DNA from: JAJZGK01 sp035538795
Lineage (GTDB): Bacteria; Pseudomonadota; Alphaproteobacteria; Rhodospirillales; Magnetospirillaceae
Length of the DNA stretch: 64,000 nt
NCBI GenBank assembly: GCA_035538795.1
Contig: DATLJS010000069.1
Span: 1 to 64,000 of the forward strand
Reading direction: 5' to 3'
A program made the translations under genes and the position numbers. Positions within the stretch are counted from its first letter, which is position 1; the number at the start of each line of letters is the position of its first letter. This document shows, in pieces, positions 1-7,634 of this stretch. The notes under the pieces were generated by a model that saw only the letters and a program-made list of their open reading frames with translations, had not been told where the DNA came from and did not search any database.

Positions 1-235
1 CGGGACGGAGGGGGATCACCCGGCCTGCACGGAACGGAGGAACGACGTGGAGGAAGGCTGGGGATACCGTCCCGGCCGAGCGTCAGCGGTCCCTTGCGCC
101 GCGCCAGGGGGAGACCCCCAAGCAACCCGCCCGGCGTGAGCGGTCGCGGGAGACGGGCATAAAGCTGGATCAGGACTTGCAAAGCTGCAAAACCTGAAAA
201 CCGTGTATCCTGATTGCCGTATTCTCTTGAAGGCG
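1..235 (-). repeat. Repeated leader element, copy 1
   Basis: About 220 bases nearly match 5493-5715, and a shorter third relative sits at about 660-720. Since the genes here run leftward, each copy lies just upstream of a gene start: copy 2 before the ParB-like gene, copy 3 before DUF736, and this one presumably before a gene beyond the left edge. Read leftward, all copies share TCCTCCAC-N-TCGTTCC, and one frame gives a short peptide containing PSSTSF that stops soon after in copies 1 and 2. This could be a regulatory leader, a leader peptide or just a duplicated promoter region. Confidence 0.6.
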
Positions 236-249
236 CGGACAAGCATGAC

Positions 250-277
250 GAAGCCCCGCGCAGGTGAGCGGGGCTTC
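250..277 (-). terminator. Hairpin after DUF736
   Basis: Perfect 10-base arms (GAAGCCCCGC / GCGGGGCTTC) with an 8-base loop lie 15 bases past the DUF736 stop. There is no clear T-run, so it may be a weak or factor-assisted terminator. Confidence 0.5.
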
Positions 278-291
278 GGAGGTGTCCGGGC

Positions 292-606
292 TCAGTCTCC
301 GGAGCGGCGGGACCAGATGAGGTTGTGGGCCTCGCCGCCTTCGTCTTCGACCAGGCTGGCGTAGATCGGGGCGGGGAAGCTCGGATCGTCCAGCTTGACC
401 GAGAAATATTCGCGGCCGGTTTCACGGGCGGTCTTCTTCCAGGCCGCGCCGAACTCGGTGGCGCCGGCCAAGATCCGATAGTCGGGGCCGCGCTCGCTTT
501 CGCCTTCGGCCGGGACGAACTTAGCCTTGACGTTGAGGGTCAGGGTCTTGACCGTGCCGGCGATGTCGCCGTTCGCAGTCTTGGTGAAGGTGCCGATGGT
601 TGCCAT
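292..606 (-). CDS. DUF736 family protein
   Basis: This 104-residue protein begins MATIGTFTK and contains the family hallmarks: a conserved N-terminal IGxF, a central GPDYRI and a C-terminal block around YFSVKLDDPSFPAPIYASL. DUF736 proteins are small, single-domain, of unknown function, and are typical of plasmids and integrative conjugative elements in Alphaproteobacteria. The ATG at 606 is chosen over upstream in-frame codons because a GGAG precedes it at good spacing and family members start there. A hairpin follows the stop. It lies upstream of, and on the same strand as, whatever gene follows beyond base 1. Confidence 0.88.
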   Translation of the reverse strand: MATIGTFTKTANGDIAGTVKTLTLNVKAKFVPAEGESERGPDYRILAGATEFGAAWKKTARETGREYFSVKLDDPSFPAPIYASLVEDEGGEAHNLIWSRRSGD

Positions 607-659
607 TGTCGTGTCTCCGTTCCTCGGGCCGCGCCTATCGCGACCTCGATGGCGGTCGT

Positions 660-720
660 GAGACCGGAGGCGATCAGCCCGCACCCACAGGGCTGGAACG
701 AAGTGGAGGACGGCTGACGC
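660..720 (-). repeat. Repeated leader element, partial copy 3
   Basis: Read leftward, this shares the TCCTCCAC-N-TCGTTCC block and a following GGnTGATC-N-CCTCCG pattern with copies at 1-235 and 5493-5715, but is more diverged. It sits in the leader of DUF736 (start at 606). Confidence 0.45.
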
Positions 721-1340
721 CGGCCTTTTTGCTTCGCGATGCAAAGCGCGCTCGCGCGCGGCGGAAAAAAGCCGGTGACGGACGTTGCGGGAGGATGATC
801 GAGGCGAAGCCGGTCTTCGGTCAGACCCATGCCTTTCGAGGACGCCGTAGGTGCGCCCCTGCAGAACGGCAGAGAAACGATGATGCGATCTCGGCCCCTG
901 TCACGCGATGAACCTGCGGATGGCATCCCCGTCATGGTCTACGCTGTTCCTGAACAAGGCTGGCTTCTCCTATCGGCGCTGGCGACGGTTGCGGCCATGC
1001 CTCAAGGATTGCGGACGCCAACGAGTTTGGAGCTGCTGAATTGGGCGTTCCCGTCCGGTCTCACTATCACACGGCAATGCGGGATGGACCGTCGCTCCAA
1101 GCGTGATCCGCTGTTGCGGGCGATGGAAAGGGCGAGGTTCGCAAATCCTGAGTCCGCCACCCCGGAGACCACGGAAAGACGCCGTTCCCCGTTGTTGCGG
1201 GGCTTCACGCGATCCGCTGCTGCTTCTTGCGTTAGTGATCGAAGCCGAATGGCGGAAACGCGCTCCTGGGCGTGGTTCCGGCGCAGCCGAGAGCGCGGCC
1301 CGAAGGGCAACGCCCAAACTGATGCACCAGTGCAGAGCAA
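721..1340. other. No recognisable gene
   Basis: Open frames of 80-170 codons exist on both strands, but none resembles a known family, and their composition (Arg/Ser/Pro rich) is that of chance frames in GC-rich DNA. The region lies between the DUF736 leader and the 3' end of the interrupted HEPN gene. It may be decayed coding sequence. Confidence 0.5.
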
Positions 1341-1490
1341 TCACACCTGCTGACTGAGATACAGTTCCCGGATGATGTCTGTGACGATCTCGAATGTCGT
1401 CAGAAACAAGGGCGGGTTCAGTATGGTATCACTTCCATGCGCGAACATATTTCGCATTTTGCTAAGAGCGTGTTTGAGAAGGTCACCAGC

Positions 1491-2290
1491 TCATGGCCAG
1501 CGTCGCAGCAGGGTGGCGGAAGCGGCGATGGTGATGAGGGTTTCGGCGACGGCGGTGAGCTGCTCGTAATCGCGGACAAGGCGTCGGTTCTTGAAGATCC
1601 AGGCGAATGTCCGCTCCACGATCCAGCGCCTCGGCAGCACCTCGAAGGCCCTTGCATGGGCGCCGCGGCGGATGATCTCGAGGGTGATATGCGTTTTGTC
1701 GGCGGCCCAGCCCACGAGGCGACCGGCGTAGCCACCATCAGCGAAGACGCGGGTGACAAAGGGATAGTGCCGGCGCGAGCCCTTGAGCGGCAGCTTGCCG
1801 CCGTCACGATCCTGGATGTTGGCGCCGTGGACGTGCACGGCGAGGAGCCGACCATCGGTGTCGGTCAGGATGTGGCGCTTGCGCCCGGTGATCTTCTTGC
1901 CCGCATCGTAGCCCTTGCCACCCCCTTTTGATCGGCGGTGCGGACCGACTGGCTGTCGAGAATCGCTGCTGAAGGCGAGGCTTCTCGGCCGCAGCGCTCG
2001 CGGTCAGCGAGCACGAGCGCATGATGGACGTTCCGCCATACGCCCTCTGCTTGCCAGCGGCGAAGATAGTAATAGACCGTCTGCCATGGTGGCAGATCGT
2101 GTGGCAGCAGCCTCCATGCCGCTCCCGCCCGCAGGAAGTAGAGGATCGCGTTGACCAGCTCGCGCGACGCCGTCTTCCGGGGACGGCCGCCGGCATGCGC
2201 GTCCGGAACCAGGGGCGCGATCAGCTCCCACTGAGCGTCAGTCAGATCGGTGTCATAGCGCCGCCTCGCAGGCGGCTTCCTCTTCGGCAT
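1491..2290 (-). CDS. IS5-family transposase, expressed by -1 frameshift
   Basis: The first frame (2290 to about 1865) gives the N-terminal half: DLTDAQWELIAPLVP, then GRPRKTASRELVNAILYFLR and an Asp in AILDSQSVRTADQKG. Near 1922-1928 the reading moves back one base and continues as GGGKGYDAGKKITGRKRHILTD... through DRDGG, FADGGYAG and RRWIVERTFAW, ending at 1491. The combined product is about 266 residues, a normal length for the IS427 group. The D (ILDSQ), D (ADGGY) and E (VERTFAW) are the expected DDE catalytic residues. Neither half alone is a complete enzyme. Two-frame organisation is known for this group, so this is probably programmed rather than a mutation. Confidence 0.88.
1922..1928 (-). 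promoter_or_regulatory. -1 ribosomal frameshift heptamer A AAG GGG
   Basis: On the minus strand the heptamer fits X XXY YYZ. Slipping back one base from AAG GGG to AAA GGG connects the two transposase frames exactly where family similarity changes frame. Confidence 0.7.
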
Positions 2291-2809
2291 CGTGCGTCGG
2301 CTCGCCTCGTTGGTCCGACACCCTATGAATCACGCCAAGGCCGCCTTGGGAATCCTTCTCAAACACGCTCTAAGATATTCGATCTCCGCTGAAATTAGAT
2401 TTTGCTCTTTAGCCGATTTCAGCAACTCGTCGAGCATGGCCGGGCGAAGTCGTCCCCTGCTGTTCACTCGGCCAGCAAATTGATATCCGATCCGTTCGCG
2501 TAGAGCCAATTCAAGACAGGGAAACGTCTGGCTCGCCGCCAAGGTCAAAAGATCATACGAGAAATAGGCATAGATATAGGCTTGGCGAATGGCGTCATGA
2601 GATCGCCGGACGGAATCAGGAAGCGAAATGGGAAGCTCGAACGCGCGCATATCTCTATGAAGGTCTTGAAGCGTGCAGCCGATAAATCCGGCGTCCCCTG
2701 AAAAATAAGGGTCTGGCTTGGTAAGGTCGGACACACTCTTCAGCACAGGATGATTCTTTCATTCGACGTAAGCTCAAGCAATGGTGGCGCAAATCATAGC
2801 GCACTTCCG

Positions 2810-3229
2810 TCATCTACGATGAATCGGTGCTGCTGAGGCTACCAACCGCATCAGCGCCGACGCGCCTGTCACGCCGCCTCCGATCAGGCAGAAGATCGTG
2901 CGCCAGACCTCGGATGGCACGGCCTCGCGCGTGATGCCGTGAACCAGTGCGTAGCCCGCAACGGCGGCAGGCGCTGCGAAAACAAGCGCCACGGCGAGAC
3001 GCAGGATCGGCGGTCGCGCCGCCATGAACAGGACGATAAGCAGACCATAGGCGACAGCGCCTGCTATCAGTCCGACCAAGCCCGTGCCGATCAGGCCGGA
3101 GCCGGAGGCATAGGCCCAATGCGCCACCTCCACGCCGAGCATGAGGGGCAGCGCATAGACAGCGAGCGTATAGGCCAGGACGCATAGACCGGCGACCAGC
3201 GCGACGGTCATCAACATGAGCACAATCAT
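2810..3229 (-). CDS. Small integral membrane protein, function unknown
   Basis: The 139-residue product is almost entirely hydrophobic, with four likely membrane segments. The first covers residues 1-25 (MIVLMLMTVALVAGL), the others about 45-65, 70-95 and 115-130, with a short polar C-terminus (APIHRR). I chose the ATG at 3229 because AGGAGGA lies 7 bases ahead, rather than the ATG 30 bases upstream. It follows the ParB-like gene on the same strand with a hairpin between, so it may have its own transcript. I do not recognise a named family; similar small membrane proteins accompany ParB-like genes in alphaproteobacterial mobile elements. Confidence 0.65.
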   Translation of the reverse strand: MIVLMLMTVALVAGLCVLAYTLAVYALPLMLGVEVAHWAYASGSGLIGTGLVGLIAGAVAYGLLIVLFMAARPPILRLAVALVFAAPAAVAGYALVHGITREAVPSEVWRTIFCLIGGGVTGASALMRLVASAAPIHRR

Positions 3230-3273
3230 CGCAAGTTCCTCCTGAACCGATGACGGCAACGGTCATCGGATCG

Positions 3274-3302
3274 GTCGCGCGGGGTCGATCCCCGCGCGAC
3301 CG
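3274..3302. terminator. Strong hairpin between membrane protein and ParB-like gene
   Basis: Perfect 12-base arms (GGTCGCGCGGGG / CCCCGCGCGACC) with a 5-base loop. A run of five T lies shortly after on the plus strand, none on the minus strand. Confidence 0.5.
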
Positions 3303-3320
3303 CGATTTTTCTGAGGCTCG

Positions 3321-3359
3321 AAAAACAGGAAGGCCGGGACCGCTTGCACGATCCCGGCC
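3321..3359 (-). terminator. Terminator of the ParB-like gene
   Basis: GGCCGGGA / TCCCGGCC arms (3332-3339 and 3352-3359) are followed on the minus strand by TTCCTGTTTTT. It starts 7 bases past the stop codon at 3366. Confidence 0.75.
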
Positions 3360-3365
3360 CGGTCC

Positions 3366-5396
3366 TCACTCGGCGGCTTGCAGATAGACGTCGGCTTCCG
3401 GCTCGGCGGCAGGCGGCGCGATGCGCAGCACGGTCGGCAGCCAGCCGGTTCCGGCCAGAAGCTGTTCGGCGGCCTGCGCCATCTCCGGCTTCTTCAAGCC
3501 CGCGATCCGCTCGGCGGCTTCATCGCTGACCGCTTCCCGCACGGCGGCGAGGATATGCGCCTTGGTGACGCGACTAAGATAGGTCTGCCCGGTCGGGGTC
3601 CAGTGCGCCGTCATGTCCAGCACCGTCGCCGTCGCCAGCTTCTCCGCTGTTGCGCGCGCGTTCGGCTTCTGCTCCCACTGCACTCTCACCGCATTAACGG
3701 TCAGCGATGCGCAATGCGCGAGTAAGGCCATGAGGCTCGCATGGTCCAGACCGGCGACGAAGGACCACAGGTCCGCCACGTCGCGGGGCATGTCCGATGC
3801 CCATCCGGCATGACGATCCGCCAATGCCTTCGCGGCGGGCGTGTCCTCGATACCATCCGCATGGGAAGCGAGATAGGCGCTTGTCAACCGGATTTCGAGG
3901 CAGGACGCTTCCCCGCCGCGATAGAAGGTCTGCGCCGCCAGCGCGTGAACCACGGCGACAAGCGCCGTATCCGGCTGCTCGCCGAGGGCGAGGCGAAGGC
4001 CAAGGGTGCGATGGGCGGTCAGATCGCGGATAAGAAGGTCCGACAGCGGCTTTCCCGCATCCCCGGCGTCCTCTTCCTCGCCCTCGAGCGCGGAATCTGC
4101 CCGCTCGTCCTCGCTTCCCTCGTCCGCGACGATCTCCCCATCCTCGTTCACGCCGTCCGCGGCAGCGGTTTCCGCTTCCTCCGGTTCGGGTGCCTCGTCC
4201 TCGGCGCGGATGAAACCGCGTTCGATGCGGACCGTGCCGTCATGGTTCAGGATGACGAACACACCACCACGGGCGATCTCGTCGGCGACATAGGCATGGC
4301 GCTTGGCGTCGATGCGCTCGATTTCGGCTTCCAAAGCCGCGAACCGCTGGTCCACCTCGTCGGGCAGGTCCACGTCCGCGTCCTGCCATTCCGACGACAG
4401 GCGTTCCAGTTCTTCCTCTGCCGCGTCATAGGCGGCGGCGTCTTCCTCCGACAATTCCACCGTATGCGGATAGCTGCGGCGCATACCGTGCGCATGGGGA
4501 TAGTCGATGTGAACCGAAGCCCACTTCCACCCCTCTGCGGCCTGAACCTCGGCGGCAACACCGTCCAGCTTGGCGATGACGAGCCGGTCCAGCAGCGCGG
4601 CGTCCTCAAAATAACCGCCCCGGTCCTCGGTAAAGAGGTCGCGGATGATCGTCCCGCCTGCATCCGCATAGGCGTCTGCCCCGACGAAGACGGCTCGCCG
4701 GTCGCTGGCTTCCACGTTGGCCTTGGTCAGGTCGCGACGGATGATCCACGGCTCGCGGTTATAGGACAGATTGTCGAACACCTGTTCCTGCCTGTCGTGA
4801 TCCTCGGTGATGGCGAAAGCCATCAACTGGTCCAGCGACAAGCCGCCATCGCGATAGACCTGCATCAGCTTGGAACTTACCGCGCCAAGGCGAAGCCGCT
4901 GCTTGACGACATGCGCCGTCACGCCGAACCGGGCGGCGATTTCCTCCGCACCCCATCCACGCGCCTCCGCCAGTTCGCGGAACCGTTCGTACTGGTCGGC
5001 GGGGTGCATCGCCTCGCGGGTGACGTTCTCGTCAAGGGAGATTTCCGCCGCATCGTTGACGGTATCCAGAACGCAACGAATGGCTTCGGTCTTCTTGATC
5101 TGCTTGCGCTTCACACGCAGCAACTGCGCCAGCCTGCGGCCTTCGCCTATGGTCACGAAATAGAAGCCCGTCGCTTCACCCTCCGCGTTCGTCTCCCGCT
5201 CCACCACTAGATTTTGCAGCATCCCCTTGGCGGCGATACTCGCTGCCAGCGCCTCGATATGGGCTTCGCTGTGCGGGGTCTTGCGGGCGTTGCGGGGCGA
5301 CTTCCTCAACTTGTTCAGCGGCACGAGCAGCACCGCGCCGTTCTCGGCGGCGAGGACTTCGGAAACCGTTGCGGTCGTTTCGACTGTGTTGGTCAT
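3366..5396 (-). CDS. ParB/Spo0J-like nuclease-domain protein (large, mobile-element type)
   Basis: This is a 676-residue protein. Residues about 20-115 form a ParB-type nucleotide-binding/nuclease domain: VPLNKLRKSPRNARKT, then ALAASIAAKGMLQNLVV and a TIGEGRRLAQL block like the family's G-x-R-R motif. An NVTREAMHPADQYERF stretch follows, and an HTH region near 140-175 (EEIAARFGVTAHVVKQRLRLG). A long C-terminal part contains a very acidic linker (about 395-445). It is far longer than chromosomal ParB (about 300) and matches the large ParB-like proteins of alphaproteobacterial plasmids and ICEs. No ParA lies beside it in this window. Its leader is repeat copy 2. A role in maintenance or regulation of the element is inferred. 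Confidence 0.85.
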   Translation of the reverse strand: MTNTVETTATVSEVLAAENGAVLLVPLNKLRKSPRNARKTPHSEAHIEALAASIAAKGMLQNLVVERETNAEGEATGFYFVTIGEGRRLAQLLRVKRKQIKKTEAIRCVLDTVNDAAEISLDENVTREAMHPADQYERFRELAEARGWGAEEIAARFGVTAHVVKQRLRLGAVSSKLMQVYRDGGLSLDQLMAFAITEDHDRQEQVFDNLSYNREPWIIRRDLTKANVEASDRRAVFVGADAYADAGGTIIRDLFTEDRGGYFEDAALLDRLVIAKLDGVAAEVQAAEGWKWASVHIDYPHAHGMRRSYPHTVELSEEDAAAYDAAEEELERLSSEWQDADVDLPDEVDQRFAALEAEIERIDAKRHAYVADEIARGGVFVILNHDGTVRIERGFIRAEDEAPEPEEAETAAADGVNEDGEIVADEGSEDERADSALEGEEEDAGDAGKPLSDLLIRDLTAHRTLGLRLALGEQPDTALVAVVHALAAQTFYRGGEASCLEIRLTSAYLASHADGIEDTPAAKALADRHAGWASDMPRDVADLWSFVAGLDHASLMALLAHCASLTVNAVRVQWEQKPNARATAEKLATATVLDMTAHWTPTGQTYLSRVTKAHILAAVREAVSDEAAERIAGLKKPEMAQAAEQLLAGTGWLPTVLRIAPPAAEPEADVYLQAAE

Positions 5397-5492
5397 GGTC
5401 TTGATCCTTTTGGCTTGGGTTTCGCGCAGCGAAGCGCCGCGCTGAAACCCTGCCCGTCGGCGAGACCGGGGGGTGTAAGGTGCCAGGGCGTT

Positions 5493-5715
5493 CGGGACGG
5501 AGGGGGATCACCCGGCCTGCACGGAACGGAGGAACGACGTGGAGGAAGGCCGGGGAAACCGTCCCGGTCGAGCGTCAGCGATCCCTTGCGCCGCGCCAGG
5601 GGGCAGCGCCCCCAAGCAACCCGGCCGGCGTGAGCGAAAGCGGGAGACGGGCACAAAGCCGGATAAGGATGTTGAAAGCCGCAAAACGGAGAACCGTGCA
5701 GCCTGATCGCCGTAG
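5493..5715 (-). repeat. Repeated leader element, copy 2
   Basis: Closely matches bases 1-230 (mostly single-base differences over about 220 bases). It occupies the leader of the ParB-like gene (start 5396) and ends at the stop of the next gene upstream (5716). Confidence 0.65.
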
Positions 5716-6342
5716 TTACCCCTTCGGTGGGGTGCGGCCGAGTTCGACAGCCTTGCGGCGTTGGGCGGTCGTCAATGCGCTCCAGAAGCGATGGACGCGC
5801 GCAGTCGGCATCTGTCTGAGATCATAGACATGTTGGGCGCGACGAAGTTCGATCTGAAAGAATGATGGGTGATGATCGACGTTGAAAGCCTGAAGCTTCC
5901 AGAAAACGACGGCGGCGTATTTGGGGGTGAGCTTCTTGTTCTTGCGGTAGTAATCCAGAGCGCCCGACAGGATCGGATTGCTTTCTTTCGCGGCGAGCTG
6001 CTCCAGCGTGCGGATGCAGGATTCCAACTGCATCTGCTGGGTCAGCTTGGTGAGGTGACGCTTCGCCTCGGTCGCCGACAGGCGCCGGCCTTTCTCCATG
6101 ACCGCTACATCGAATTGCAGTATGCAATGGGAGCCGACCCAAAGTGTTGCGTCGGTATAGTGATTGGCGATCTCGAAGTGATAGCGAAGGTCTTGCTGAC
6201 CGCAGAGTTCGCAGGTTTCGATAGGCTGCTCGTGATCGACCGTGTTGTCAGTGAAGGTCCATTCGTCGAACGCAGCCGGCAGGGTTGCCGCCACTGAAAG
6301 CGGAAGAATACTGTCACGAACCCGCTGCGTGTACCCGCCCAT
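5716..6342 (-). CDS. Zinc-ribbon-like protein of unknown function
   Basis: The 208-residue soluble protein has a CELCGQQDLRYHFEI motif near residues 43-57 and an HCILQFD motif near 91-97. The CxxC with the later His/Cys could bind zinc. The rest is basic and helical (EAKRHLTKLTQQMQLESCIRTLEQLA). I do not recognise a family. It is the first gene upstream of the ParB-like gene and its leader repeat, on the same strand, and is divergent from fic across 99 bases that carry a palindrome. It probably belongs to the element backbone rather than the defence island. Confidence 0.6.
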   Translation of the reverse strand: MGGYTQRVRDSILPLSVAATLPAAFDEWTFTDNTVDHEQPIETCELCGQQDLRYHFEIANHYTDATLWVGSHCILQFDVAVMEKGRRLSATEAKRHLTKLTQQMQLESCIRTLEQLAAKESNPILSGALDYYRKNKKLTPKYAAVVFWKLQAFNVDHHPSFFQIELRRAQHVYDLRQMPTARVHRFWSALTTAQRRKAVELGRTPPKG

Positions 6343-6357
6343 AGTGGTGTCGCCCGT

Positions 6358-6419
6358 TATTTAAGAGCGCTTATCTTAGCTCAACTCCTATTTAAGCCAA
6401 GGGCCAATTGCTTAAATAG
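6358..6419. promoter_or_regulatory. Palindromic operator-like sites before fic
   Basis: A 10-base perfect inverted repeat, CTATTTAAGC / GCTTAAATAG (6388-6397 and 6410-6419, 12-base spacer), sits 23 bases before the fic start. A further half-site TATTTAAG lies at 6359-6365 with a nearby AGCGCT. It is AT-rich against a GC-rich background and centred between divergent genes, as expected for a repressor operator. Confidence 0.6.
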
Positions 6420-6441
6420 CGTCGTCCCCGCATAATGGGGC

Positions 6442-7623
6442 ATGTCCGAATCATCTCCCAACCTCCGGCTAGGCCGCTTCGTCGAGACCCCTGTGGCGGG
6501 TGAAATCGTGCGCGCCTTCGTGCCGCCCCCATTGCCACCAGAGCCGTCGATCGACGTGCTGGCCCTGCTGGAGAAGTTGAGCCTGGCCGAACGGGCTTTG
6601 GGGCGGCTGGACGGCATCACCATGCTGCTGCCGCGTCAGGAATTGTTTCTCTATATGTATGTGCGCAAGGAAGCTGTCCTTTCCTCGCAGATCGAGGGCA
6701 CACAATCGACTCTTTCGGACCTGCTCCGCTTCGAGACCGAGGCGCAGGCCGGTCAGCCGATCGACGACATCCGCGAAGTCTCGAACTACGTCGATGCTAT
6801 GATGTACGGGCTGGAGCGGTTGGAAGAGCTGCCGCTGTCGTTGCGTCTGATCCGTGAGATGCACGCGCGGCTGCTGCAAAGCGGCCGTGGCGGTACGAAA
6901 AACCCCGGCGAGTTCCGGCGGTCGCAGAACTGGATCGGCGGCACACGTCCCGGCAACGCGCTGTTCGTGCCGCCTCCGCCGACGGATATGGACGGCTGTC
7001 TCGACGCGCTTGAACGCTTCATGCACGAGGAAGGCTCGCGTCTGCCCGCCCTCATCAAGGCCGGGCTGTTGCATGTTCAGTTCGAGACCATTCACCCGTT
7101 CCTGGATGGCAACGGCAGGATCGGCCGCTTGCTGGTCACGCTGTATCTCTGCGTGAACGGTGTGCTGCGCAAACCGCTGCTTTATCTGAGCCTCTACCTG
7201 AAAACCCATCGTGCCGACTATTATCGGCTGCTTCAGGAAGTGCGCGAACATGGAGCATGGGAAGCCTGGCTCGACTTCTTTCTGACGGGCGTGGCGGATA
7301 CGGCCAATCAGGCGTTCGATGCGGCCACCCGGATCGTTGATCTGTTCAAGGAGGACCGCGAACGGATCACAACACAAAGCGACCGGGCCGGCTCGGCGCT
7401 GCGTATTCATGACCTGTTTCAGCAGAACCCGTTCCTGACCGCCAACCAGCTCGTTCAGAAAACGGGTCTCTCAGCCCCTACAGTCAATGCCGCGCTCGCC
7501 GATCTGGAGCGGTTCGGCATTGTCGAGGAAATCACCGGGCGCAAGCGGGGGCGCGTGTTCAGTTACCGGCGGTATCTCGCCATTTTGAGCGAGGGAACTG
7601 ACCCGCTCCCCACTACGGCCTGA
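6442..7623 (+). CDS. Fic family protein with N-terminal inhibitory motif
   Basis: The 393-residue protein has the Fic core HPFLDGNGRIGR (about residues 218-229), which supplies the catalytic His and the phosphate-binding DGNGR. A class II auto-inhibitory helix, SSQIEGTQS, lies near 76-84; its Glu blocks productive ATP binding. The N-terminal Fic_N region precedes it, and residues 315-380 form a winged helix (LTANQLVQKTGLSAPTVNAAL), the common Fic-N/Fic/HTH architecture. Fic enzymes usually AMPylate proteins. The gene ends 11 bases before the SIR2-APAZ start on the same strand, so all three genes may be one transcript. The HTH and the upstream palindrome suggest autoregulation. Confidence 0.9.
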   Translation: MSESSPNLRLGRFVETPVAGEIVRAFVPPPLPPEPSIDVLALLEKLSLAERALGRLDGITMLLPRQELFLYMYVRKEAVLSSQIEGTQSTLSDLLRFETEAQAGQPIDDIREVSNYVDAMMYGLERLEELPLSLRLIREMHARLLQSGRGGTKNPGEFRRSQNWIGGTRPGNALFVPPPPTDMDGCLDALERFMHEEGSRLPALIKAGLLHVQFETIHPFLDGNGRIGRLLVTLYLCVNGVLRKPLLYLSLYLKTHRADYYRLLQEVREHGAWEAWLDFFLTGVADTANQAFDAATRIVDLFKEDRERITTQSDRAGSALRIHDLFQQNPFLTANQLVQKTGLSAPTVNAALADLERFGIVEEITGRKRGRVFSYRRYLAILSEGTDPLPTTA

Positions 7624-7634
7624 AAGGGGAGCCT

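Larger units (their letters stand above)
1466..2370 (-). mobile_element. IS5-family (IS427-like) insertion sequence, 905 bp
   Basis: Perfect terminal inverted repeats begin GAGCGTGTTTGAGAAGG (1466-1482, inverted at 2354-2370). They are flanked by a 3-base direct repeat TAA (1463-1465 and 2371-2373), the expected target duplication. The element contains one transposase in two overlapping frames on the minus strand. It interrupts a HEPN-like gene whose frame is restored by precise excision, so the insertion appears recent and intact. Confidence 0.88.
1341..2746 (-). pseudogene. HEPN-like protein gene, split by an insertion sequence
   Basis: Removing the element at 1466-2370 and one copy of its TAA target duplication joins two pieces in frame: 2746-2371 and 1462-1341. 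The restored product is about 165 residues. Its 5' part is helical, with ...YAYFSYDLLTLAASQ... and LELALRERIGYQF. The part beyond the insertion begins SKMRNMFAHG, whose R-N-x3-H (RX4H) matches the catalytic motif of HEPN ribonucleases. The element therefore separates the catalytic motif from the rest. The 5' fragment alone reads into the IS and stops at 2330. The start shown is a GTG without an obvious ribosome site and is uncertain. HEPN proteins often act as toxins or abortive-infection RNases; that role here is inference. Confidence 0.72.

Noticed and set aside
829..1353. Plus-strand open frame of 174 codons
   Set aside because: No start signal and no recognisable domain; lies across the 3' end of the interrupted HEPN gene.
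3741..5210. Plus-strand open frame of about 489 codons
   Set aside because: Antisense shadow of the ParB-like gene, which has clear domains and a terminator.
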